Below, piece by piece: positions 1 through 5,171 of a stretch of 5,171 nucleotides of DNA. The notes under the pieces were generated by a model, which saw nothing but the letters and a program-made list of their open reading frames with translations, was not told where the DNA came from and ran no database searches. Origin of the DNA: Cytophagales bacterium. Lineage in GTDB: Bacteria; Bacteroidota; Bacteroidia; Cytophagales; Cyclobacteriaceae. The DNA lies in the NCBI GenBank assembly GCA_029262935.1, contig JAJCYK010000509.1, positions 1 through 5,171 on the forward strand. The letters run 5' to 3'. Position 1 is the first letter of the stretch. Every line of letters starts with the position of its first letter. The translations under genes were made by a program, and so were the position numbers.

Positions 1-181
1 AGCCCGTGATCTTAAGGAAACTATGTTTCCCGATGCTTTTAAATAGAGCGTACGAACAGCAAGCGCGGTTTTACAGGTAGCTGAATGAGCATTGGCCCCT
101 TTTTGTCAATCTTTAAGGTTCTTATCCATTCCTGTCTTTAAAGGTTGCAGCAATTAGCTCCTTGGTTCGCATCGATTGGTC

Positions 182-1789
182 TCAATTCAATGATTTGTGT
201 TCCAAGACATCGGCTAGCGGTATTCTTTCAAAAACGAGATCCGCTTGACTACTTTCATATAAAATCCCAATGGTCTGGTCATCAATTTTGGTTAGACAGG
301 AATAACCATTTCCATGGCCTGAATCTAATACCATCCATTGTTGAGAAGGCCAAGTCATGCCTTCATCTTGGCTGGATTTGATGGTCATGTTGAACCTGCC
401 GTGGGCGGTGTTCGGGTTAGAAAAAAGCATGATCTGCCCATATCCGTCAAAGGTTTCATTAATCAGGCTGGCCATACAGGTAGACTCTTCCAGAGCATTT
501 ATTGAGGTAGGATGCATGTCCCAAGTGCTTCCTAGATCAGTAGTGGTAGCCACCACCCGCCCTACTCCTGGCGTATCTCGGGCTTCGTTATTGCGGGCGT
601 TGATCATGATGCGGCCATCCGACAACTCCACCACTTGAGCTTCTGTGGTTTTTGCTCGTAATCCGGTACCAATGTGCCAATTCCCCCCATGATCAGTACT
701 ATAAATCAGCGTTGAATAGGGCACTTGGTTTTCATCTTTGAATTGAGCTGGAAACACTAATGTGCCATTCTGCAAGGAAATACCCTTTCCAGGGCCCTGT
801 AGCAAGAGGTGCCATTGGGGATTTTTTATCTGGGTCGTAATGTTAATCGGGTCTGACCAGGTCACCCCGTCATCTTCACTTTTCACTAGCATAAATTGGC
901 TGGTTTCCATGGGGCCCAATCCAGGCTTTGAAGCAAACCAATTTCTTTCACCAGGATGGCCATGTGCCCAGATTCCAGCCACCCAAATGGTGTTACTTTG
1001 TCTGTCTATTAATATTGAAGGATCCCCGATTCCATTTTCTCTTTGACCCCGGCCACCCCACGCATCCATGTCCATAATTATTTTCTTTGATTCCCAACTA
1101 TGACCTCCGTCAGTACTTCGACTCATGCCTACATTAATATCTTCTTGTAAATCCACACCGCTGTATTTGCGCAGGTCATAAACTGCTATCAACGTCCCGT
1201 GATTCGTGGTAGCCAGTCCTGGGATCCGATAGGTATCTACCCCCCCTTCTCCATGTCTGGCCAGGGCCAGGCCCACTCTATGGTGGGGAATTTTACCTAT
1301 CTGCTGTGGAGTAAAATCCTTTCCGTTAATCTGAATTGACTCAAGATTAACTTGCACCTTATGGTCCAAGTTGATCTGTGGTTTTAATTGACAAGACACC
1401 CAAAAATAGTTTGGACCCTTTACTAAAGGTACTTCGCTGGAAAATTGAATCACTTCCTGGATATCGTTAGTAGCCCCCAATGAAGAATCCCTAGTAAACA
1501 TTGACACCGAATCCCCTTTATAAATACTTAGGGCTAAAATGTTATCGAGGCTCTCCCTACCTACAGAAAACAATAGGCCGTTAAGGACCGATGTTGCTTC
1601 GGTACTTAACACATCTATTCTCAGTTGTAGAATCGGATTGTGATCGATGTTAATAAGCAGTGGGCGATTGACAGGATAGGCATTGATGGAATCCAATCCT
1701 AAGGCCGCTTTATTGTTCGATCCCTGATAGCAGCTACCCACAGCAAGAACCCAGGTGCACGTGATAAGAACTTTAAAAAATCGACGCAT
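182..1789 (-). CDS. nanH: Lipoprotein exo-alpha-sialidase (neuraminidase, GH33-type, NanH-like)
   Basis: This 535-residue enzyme should release terminal sialic acids from glycans at the cell surface or in the periplasm. The N-terminus has a lipoprotein signal (MRRFFKV, hydrophobic stretch, lipobox VGSC with Cys20). Residues about 30-165 resemble the BNR-associated N-terminal domain of Bacteroides sialidases. The beta-propeller follows, with the YRIP motif at 187-190 and five Asp-box repeats (S/T-x-D-x-G-x-x-W) ending at Trp232, Trp311, Trp371, Trp423 and Trp480. By spacing to the Salmonella sialidase, Arg188, Arg399 and Arg465 form the arginine triad, Asp213 is the acid/base, Tyr496 is the nucleophile (GYSCLT) and Glu383 (TTEAQ) is its partner. 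All are present, so it should be active. The ATG abuts the upstream deacetylase stop codon and has a GAGG seven bases upstream, suggesting translational coupling. It is the last gene of the run. The family is clear; the natural substrate is not. Confidence 0.95.
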   Translation of the reverse strand: MRRFFKVLITCTWVLAVGSCYQGSNNKAALGLDSINAYPVNRPLLINIDHNPILQLRIDVLSTEATSVLNGLLFSVGRESLDNILALSIYKGDSVSMFTRDSSLGATNDIQEVIQFSSEVPLVKGPNYFWVSCQLKPQINLDHKVQVNLESIQINGKDFTPQQIGKIPHHRVGLALARHGEGGVDTYRIPGLATTNHGTLIAVYDLRKYSGVDLQEDINVGMSRSTDGGHSWESKKIIMDMDAWGGRGQRENGIGDPSILIDRQSNTIWVAGIWAHGHPGERNWFASKPGLGPMETSQFMLVKSEDDGVTWSDPINITTQIKNPQWHLLLQGPGKGISLQNGTLVFPAQFKDENQVPYSTLIYSTDHGGNWHIGTGLRAKTTEAQVVELSDGRIMINARNNEARDTPGVGRVVATTTDLGSTWDMHPTSINALEESTCMASLINETFDGYGQIMLFSNPNTAHGRFNMTIKSSQDEGMTWPSQQWMVLDSGHGNGYSCLTKIDDQTIGILYESSQADLVFERIPLADVLEHKSLN

Positions 1790-2689
1790 CTATAATCCTC
1801 GTTCATCCATTTTCTCCTGCTCATACTTTCCATCTTCGGCAGGGTATCTCAATTGATCCTCATAATTTCCAGAGTCTTTTGCTATGGCCCAAATCAAACT
1901 TTCTCCGGCATGTTTAGGTATTTTTTTAAAAATGGGATCCTCGTAAGCCTTTTCTGGGGTCGTTATTTCCCAGCCCCGCTGTTGGAACATCTTGATCAAA
2001 TCATCTATGAACAAAGCTGCTGCCAAGTTATGGTGCAACAATAATGTGTGGTGGATATGCCTTCCTGTTAGATCATAGGATAACTTTTCATAATAGTTGG
2101 CGCGATCCCATAGATGCTCTAAATAGAATTGCTTAAAGTCGTCGATGTCCCCTTCAGGTTGTTCTTTTAACCTCTTTACCAACCTGGAATCTATATACCA
2201 ATCTGAAGCATCTATGGTTACATAGCCGTTGCTATACCCATGAGCATCTAAAAATTGCCTAAAACCAATTACTTTCTCCGGAGTATTACCTTCTTTCAAA
2301 TAGGGAAACCTAAATAACCTGGTGTAGTTTTCGTATTGCTGAATGATGGAATCATTACTAAGCAGCTCTCTTTGTAAATCTTCCAGACTTACTTTGTCGC
2401 TGTTGAAAAAGGGGTGGGTAAGCGTATGATTGGCAATCTTATGACCCCTTGCATCCCAACTTTTTAGCAAGCGTCCGCCTTTTTCGCTGGTTTTATTGTG
2501 GCCTGCAACAAAAAAGATGGCTTTAACATCAGCTTGGTCTAATTTATCCAACAACATTTGATTCCACTCTTCTAGTGCATACCCCGGTCGGTCCGACACG
2601 GAACCATCGTCAAAACTAAAACTGATCTTTGGTTGTGTGAATGCCTGGAAGTTGCAAATTATCAGGAGTAATATCAGAATTCTCTTCAT
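1790..2689 (-). CDS. Secreted polysaccharide deacetylase (NodB homology domain, CE4-type)
   Basis: This 299-residue protein should remove acetyl groups from N-acetylated sugars in a polysaccharide or peptidoglycan, using a bound metal. I chose the ATG at 2689 because it gives a clean signal peptide (MKRILILLLIICNFQAFTQ, cleavage near residue 18). A TTG nine codons upstream (2716) would overlap the ATPase stop but buries the charged n-region. The NodB motifs appear in order: SFDDG at 25-29 (catalytic base Asp27, metal Asp28); HTLTH at 88-92 (metal His88 and His92); RFPY at 127-130; D-x-x-DW at 160-164; LLLHHN at 216-221, with the last-motif histidine. No lipobox is seen, so it is probably periplasmic or secreted. 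About 60 residues follow the final motif and end in a charged tail. It starts 23 bp after the ATPase gene and abuts the sialidase gene, so all three are probably co-expressed. The substrate cannot be read from the sequence. Confidence 0.92.
   Translation of the reverse strand: MKRILILLLIICNFQAFTQPKISFSFDDGSVSDRPGYALEEWNQMLLDKLDQADVKAIFFVAGHNKTSEKGGRLLKSWDARGHKIANHTLTHPFFNSDKVSLEDLQRELLSNDSIIQQYENYTRLFRFPYLKEGNTPEKVIGFRQFLDAHGYSNGYVTIDASDWYIDSRLVKRLKEQPEGDIDDFKQFYLEHLWDRANYYEKLSYDLTGRHIHHTLLLHHNLAAALFIDDLIKMFQQRGWEITTPEKAYEDPIFKKIPKHAGESLIWAIAKDSGNYEDQLRYPAEDGKYEQEKMDERGL
1797..1800 (-). promoter_or_regulatory. Ribosome binding site of the sialidase gene, inside the deacetylase 3' end
   Basis: On the minus strand GAGG lies seven bases before the sialidase ATG at 1789, within the last codons of the deacetylase gene. 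The deacetylase stop TAG (1792-1790) touches the ATG, so a terminating ribosome could restart here. Confidence 0.5.
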
Positions 2690-2712
2690 GGTTGTCAAAA
2701 GTTTGGCAAAGG

Positions 2713-3387
2713 TCAATTCAGTTTAGATTTAGGAATGTAGCCATATTTGACCAGGTCTGCTTCATTTTCTATGGTAAAAGCTTTGCCCTCTTTTATTAGA
2801 ATCTTTTTATCTGCTATGCTCAAAATATCCAGGTAGTAATGATCTGTAATTACGATCACTTTGTTCTCTTTGTTTCTAATTAATGAGTCATTGACAGCAT
2901 CTCTGTATTGAGGTTCAATTAATGAAAAAGGCTCATCAAGTAAAACTAATTGGCGATCCAGGTTTACCACCAGTACCACCTCCAAATATCTTTGTAGACC
3001 ATAAGAAAGAGACCGAATGGATCTCTCTTTAATTTCCATAACCCGTGGGTCACGTAGCAAGTTGCTTTGCACAGAACGATCTGGGTGGTACATTTTTATG
3101 GCTGACCAGACACTGATGTCTTTGGGCAAAAAGCTTGATTGCGGAAGATAGGCCATTCGTTTTCCTGAATTAACCCTGCTCATATTCACCTGCTTAGAAT
3201 CTAAAATAACCTCTCCTGCATCTGCCTCTAAAGCTCCGAATAGAATTTTCATCAAGGTCGATTTGCCGCTGCCACTCCTCCCCATAAGTCCCAGAATATT
3301 TCCGGAGCTACATGAAAACTCCAACCCGTTTAAAACCACCTGGCTTTTGTAAGCTTTCGCCATACCCACTATACTTAATTCAAACAT
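2713..3387 (-). CDS. ABC transporter ATP-binding protein
   Basis: This 224-residue cytoplasmic ATPase contains a single complete nucleotide-binding domain. Walker A is GRSGSGKST at 36-44, the Q-loop glutamine is Gln83 (LPQSS), the signature region is LSYGLQR at 127-133, Walker B is LVLLDEP at 147-153 with catalytic Glu152, and the H-loop is His183 (ITDHYY). The signature departs from canonical LSGGQ: Tyr replaces the first Gly, and Leu then Gln follow the second. The other motifs are intact, so ATP binding and hydrolysis look feasible. The C-terminal tail (ADLVKYGYIPK) has no extra domain. The ATG lies inside the end of the membrane-protein gene (8 bp overlap) and lacks a clear SD, which points to translational coupling and a physical partnership. 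No full-size permease is encoded in the window. Transport direction and substrate are unknown; a role not tied to transport is also possible. Confidence 0.93.
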   Translation of the reverse strand: MFELSIVGMAKAYKSQVVLNGLEFSCSSGNILGLMGRSGSGKSTLMKILFGALEADAGEVILDSKQVNMSRVNSGKRMAYLPQSSFLPKDISVWSAIKMYHPDRSVQSNLLRDPRVMEIKERSIRSLSYGLQRYLEVVLVVNLDRQLVLLDEPFSLIEPQYRDAVNDSLIRNKENKVIVITDHYYLDILSIADKKILIKEGKAFTIENEADLVKYGYIPKSKLN

Positions 3388-3655
3388 CTTGGAGCACGAT
3401 TAATATTAATAGGCATGCGGCAGCATTTATGACCCAAGTGATTGTAATAAGTTTGGGTTTCGAAAGACCCAAATTGTAATAAAAGTAATATTGATCTTTC
3501 TGGAAATATTGATAACAAAGTAACCCTATGACCATCCCCAAAGTGCCTAGCATAATCACGCCAGATAATACCCCGCGCAGGGCTCCAATTAGAATGGAAA
3601 ACGCAAGGTTAAATCTAGTTACGTCGTAATAGTATTTGTAAACTGCTCGGTACAT
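3380..3655 (-). CDS. Small membrane protein, probable partner of the ABC ATPase
   Basis: I do not recognise a named family. The 91-residue product has a basic, tyrosine-rich start (MYRAVYKYYYDVTRF), a long hydrophobic stretch at about 17-50 that could form one or two membrane passes, a polar aromatic loop at 51-68 (YYFYYNLGLSKPK), and a further membrane segment at about 69-88. It therefore likely sits in the inner membrane with two or three passes. It overlaps the ABC ATPase start by 8 bp in another frame and is preceded by a reasonable SD, so the two are almost certainly made together. It is much shorter than usual ABC permeases, so it may be a minimal membrane subunit that oligomerises, or an accessory to a permease encoded elsewhere. 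The reading frame is real by context, membrane pattern and SD; the function is inferred. Confidence 0.8.
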   Translation of the reverse strand: MYRAVYKYYYDVTRFNLAFSILIGALRGVLSGVIMLGTLGMVIGLLCYQYFQKDQYYFYYNLGLSKPKLITITWVINAAACLLILIVLQDV

Positions 3656-3662
3656 GCTTAAA

Positions 3663-3668
3663 CCTCAC
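3663..3668 (-). promoter_or_regulatory. Ribosome binding site of the small membrane protein gene
   Basis: On the minus strand GTGAGG lies seven bases before the ATG at 3655, in the 23-base stretch between the OmpA lipoprotein stop and this start. It supports the chosen start. Confidence 0.55.
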
Positions 3669-3678
3669 TAAAGTTGAA

Positions 3679-4350
3679 CTAGTTTTCGATGATTTCAAAC
3701 TCCACCCGTCGATTTGCCGCCCGCGCCTCTATTGAAGGGCCAGACTTGATAGGTTGGGTAAGTCCCATTCCGATAGCAACCAGTCGTGGCGTTTTAATTC
3801 CTTTCGATATCAAATAATCCACTACCGCTTGGGCCCGCAACTGAGACAATTTTTGATTTGCTTCAGCAGTACCTACATCATCGGTATGGCCTATGATCTT
3901 GGCATCAAGTTCTGGATGCTCCTTTAAAAAGATGCTGAATTGGTCCAGTTCTTTTAAGAATAACGATAATAGACGGGCAGAGTTAACTTCAAAGTTGGCA
4001 TTCTTAAATTCGATTGGCCTACCGTAAGCCACATGTTCATAAACAATTTGGTTATCAAGATTAGAAACTACCAATGAATCTTTGGGGGTGGTAGGTACCG
4101 TCCGTGGCGGTATGCTGCGGTTTTTAAAACCTTTGAACCGGCGTTTTTTGTTATGACTGATATAACCTACAGTACCCCTGCAATGCCTGTCAAAACATAT
4201 TATGCGTGACAGAAAATAGTGGTTAGGCGCATCTCTTCTACGGGTAATGGCTGCGTTATCTGAAGACAAATGAGAAACCATCAAAGGTTTTTGACATCCC
4301 CATAAATTAAGTAAGAGTAAGGCCAAGCCTATTGGTAGTAGGCTGTTCAA
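3679..4350 (-). CDS. OmpA-family lipoprotein (C-terminal peptidoglycan-binding domain)
   Basis: This protein should be an outer-membrane lipoprotein that holds peptidoglycan through its C-terminal OmpA domain. The N-terminal hydrophobic segment ends in LWGC, with Cys19 as the likely lipidated residue. Residues 20-100 are a low-complexity linker with a basic patch (NKKRRFKGFK) after a C-x5-C element (Cys52? no; the visible pair is Cys52 and Cys57). The OmpA domain spans about 113-221: FKNANFEVNSA, then IIGHTDDVG (Asp157), LSQLRA (Arg172) and ANRRVEFEI. Asp157 and Arg172 have the 15-residue spacing of the diaminopimelate-binding Asp/Arg pair in OmpA proteins. The only in-frame start after the upstream stop is TTG at 4350, without a nearby SD and giving a signal peptide with no positive charge. 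The true start may instead lie at ATG 4393 across a frameshift. The gene heads the run leading to the transporter and glycan enzymes. Confidence 0.88.
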   Translation of the reverse strand: MNSLLPIGLALLLLNLWGCQKPLMVSHLSSDNAAITRRRDAPNHYFLSRIICFDRHCRGTVGYISHNKKRRFKGFKNRSIPPRTVPTTPKDSLVVSNLDNQIVYEHVAYGRPIEFKNANFEVNSARLLSLFLKELDQFSIFLKEHPELDAKIIGHTDDVGTAEANQKLSQLRAQAVVDYLISKGIKTPRLVAIGMGLTQPIKSGPSIEARAANRRVEFEIIEN

Positions 4351-4360
4351 GGTGCTAGGT

Positions 4361-4393
4361 TTATAAGTTTAACGGCCTTTTTGACAAGACCAT
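4361..4393 (-). other. 10-codon frame with very strong SD: leader peptide or frameshifted true start of the OmpA lipoprotein gene
   Basis: The minus strand reads ATG then nine codons (MVLSKRPLNL) and stops at TAA, 10 bases before the TTG start of the OmpA lipoprotein, in a different frame. Skipping one base in the AAA run (4368-4370) would fuse it to the lipoprotein frame. The result is a basic n-region (MVLSKRPLTYKPST) ahead of the hydrophobic segment, and the lipidated Cys would be residue 33. That is a better lipoprotein signal than the TTG start gives. It could be a sequencing or assembly indel, a real mutation, a frameshift site, or a genuine leader peptide. Confidence 0.4.
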
Positions 4394-4395
4394 AT

Positions 4396-4404
4396 CTCAC
4401 CTCC
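4396..4404 (-). promoter_or_regulatory. Strong Shine-Dalgarno sequence (GGAGGTGAG)
   Basis: On the minus strand GGAGGTGAG sits two bases before ATG 4393, with the GGAGG core six bases from it. It is an almost perfect anti-SD match and stands out from the weak sites at the other genes here. It is 49 bases (counted from the core) from the TTG at 4350, too far to serve that codon directly. Confidence 0.6.
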
Positions 4405-4409
4405 AGTAT

Positions 4410-4437
4410 TTATTAGCTTACCTTTTAAACAGCACAA
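4410..4437 (-). promoter_or_regulatory. Weak promoter candidate for the OmpA-to-sialidase run
   Basis: On the minus strand TTGTGC (4437-4432) and TAATAA (4415-4410) are separated by 16 bases, just upstream of the strong SD. The region is AT-rich and is the only gap over 30 bp between genes in the window. The boxes match a generic sigma-70 pattern only loosely, and no clear Bacteroidota-type TAnnTTTG box was seen, so this is tentative. Confidence 0.2.
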
Positions 4438-4448
4438 CCGTATTTTCT

Positions 4449-4467
4449 CATTAAGCGGGTGCTAATG
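4449..4467 (-). repeat. Imperfect hairpin just after the YD-repeat-like gene
   Basis: CATTAAGC and GCTAATG pair around a GGGT loop with one bulged A, starting two bases after the stop codon of the upstream gene. No T-run follows on the minus strand, so a role as intrinsic terminator is weak. It might stabilise the 3' end of the upstream transcript. Confidence 0.25.
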
Positions 4468-4468
4468 G

Positions 4469-5171
4469 CTACTCTTTATAGTAGAAATAAAAGGTTTTTT
4501 CGGGGTCATCAGGTACGGTGGAGCCAGGAGCCATAGCACCATTGACAGTCACTATGGTAGGATAGCCATCCGCGTCGTATTGATAGTGATAGGTTTTAGT
4601 AAAGAACAGGGTGTCAGACAAGTAAACTTGATATTCAGTTACATTATTGGGCCACTCCCCACGAAAATCAACATCATTAATCAGCGTGCTATAAAAAGGA
4701 TTGGGGTTCTCGTCATACTGATACACTACTGAGGAGCCCGTGCCCACTGTTTTAATAGACAACCAATTTCCTCTAGCGTCCACTTCAATGCTATCTATGT
4801 GAACCACCAGATTTTGTCCAGTGACATTTTGTGCAACTAAGATCTCGGAGTTATCATATACCAGGTCGTAAGTAGCAAAACGGGTACCGTCTTCTTTTTG
4901 GACAATGGTTTGGAGCAATTTACCCTGAGCGTCAAAGGTTGCTTGTTTTACAAAATCCACACTGGGGACTCCGTTGGTATTTAAAAAGGAGTTGACACTT
5001 AGTCCGCTATACTCAAATTCATAGCGGTGAAAAAAATCACCCCCACCCAGACGGTACACCTGTTCAGTAAGTGTTCCATTGGTATAAAACAAACTGTCAT
5101 AGTCTATTTGTCCGAAATCATAGTGAAGCTCGTAGGATTGCAGCTGTTTTTCATTAAGAGCAGGCAAATCG
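4469..5171 (-). CDS. YD-repeat-like extracytoplasmic protein, 5' end outside window (partial)
   Basis: The 3' part of a gene that stays open to the window edge; the last 233 or so codons are present, ending in TAG at 4469. The first possible start in the window is a TTG at 5167 with coding sequence continuing before it, so the true start lies upstream. The product is acidic and aromatic-rich, with loosely repeated beta-strand units: YELHYDFGQIDYDS, YEFEYSG, ATFDAQGKLLQTI, YDLVYDNSE, VDARGNWLSI, VYQYDENPNPFY and YHYQYDADGYPTIVTV. The Y-x-YD-x-x-G-x pattern resembles YD/RHS-type repeats and DUF4595-like lipoproteins of Bacteroidota. No enzymatic motif is visible. A signal peptide or lipobox would be in the missing part. 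Secretion and surface location are inferred from the family. It is separated by 118 bp from the OmpA gene and may belong to a different transcription unit. Confidence 0.75.
   Translation of the reverse strand, partial: DLPALNEKQLQSYELHYDFGQIDYDSLFYTNGTLTEQVYRLGGGDFFHRYEFEYSGLSVNSFLNTNGVPSVDFVKQATFDAQGKLLQTIVQKEDGTRFATYDLVYDNSEILVAQNVTGQNLVVHIDSIEVDARGNWLSIKTVGTGSSVVYQYDENPNPFYSTLINDVDFRGEWPNNVTEYQVYLSDTLFFTKTYHYQYDADGYPTIVTVNGAMAPGSTVPDDPEKTFYFYYKE

Noticed and set aside
1..181. Downstream region of the sialidase gene: a 16-codon minus-strand frame (172-122), an open minus frame running to the edge, and a 6 bp inverted repeat GGAAAC/GTTTCC at 16-30
   Set aside because: The short frame lacks an SD, the edge frame has no start codon in the window, and the inverted repeat is short with no T-run. 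I see no gene or terminator here that can be supported.
145..1046. Three plus-strand open frames (145-381, 357-638, 762-1046)
   Set aside because: They lie antisense to the sialidase gene, whose motifs and catalytic residues are intact, and their translations show no domain or coherent composition.
1190..1790. Possible degeneration of the sialidase because of its long non-propeller N-terminus
   Set aside because: The N-terminal region fits the extra domain known in Bacteroides-type sialidases, and all catalytic residues and five Asp boxes are present, so the gene looks intact.
1853..2044. Plus-strand open frame of 63 codons
   Set aside because: It is antisense to the clearly coding C-terminal part of the deacetylase gene and has no supporting start signal or family resemblance.
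1..5171. CRISPR array, tRNA or rRNA, insertion sequence or phage features
   Set aside because: No regularly spaced repeats, tRNA-like cloverleaf, transposase motif, terminal inverted repeats or integrase motif was seen on either strand by eye.

Overview
The window looks like chromosomal DNA of a Bacteroidota bacterium, probably an environmental Cytophagia/Flavobacteriia-type lineage. The evidence is the kind of gene present: a Bacteroides-type lipoprotein sialidase, an OmpA-domain lipoprotein, a YD-repeat-like surface protein, and mostly weak Shine-Dalgarno (SD) sequences at start codons. No genus can be named from the sequence alone. All recognisable genes lie on the minus strand, so transcription runs from high to low coordinates.

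Layout in the direction of transcription: (1) 4469-5171, the 3' part of a YD-repeat-like extracytoplasmic protein whose start lies beyond the window; (2) 4351-4468, a short intergenic region with a weak promoter candidate and a very strong SD-ATG pair opening a 10-codon frame; (3) 3679-4350, a lipoprotein with a C-terminal OmpA peptidoglycan-binding domain; (4) 3380-3655, a 91-residue membrane protein; (5) 2713-3387, an ABC transporter ATPase; (6) 1790-2689, a secreted NodB-type polysaccharide deacetylase; (7) 182-1789, a lipoprotein exo-sialidase with all expected catalytic residues. Bases 1-181 hold nothing recognisable.

Genes 3 to 7 form one tight run. OmpA to membrane gene is 22 bp. Membrane gene and ATPase overlap by 8 bp. 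ATPase to deacetylase ATG is 23 bp. The deacetylase stop TAG directly abuts the sialidase ATG. This suggests one operon with translational coupling. Its products are envelope-directed: a peptidoglycan anchor, a possible minimal ABC transporter, and two secreted or lipid-anchored glycan-modifying enzymes. A shared role in trimming or remodelling glycans at the cell envelope is an inference, not shown.

The points most worth a second look are the start of the OmpA lipoprotein gene, where a leader peptide or a one-base frameshift is likely; the ATPase paired with a very small membrane protein; and the sialidase/deacetylase pair without visible sialic-acid catabolic genes.
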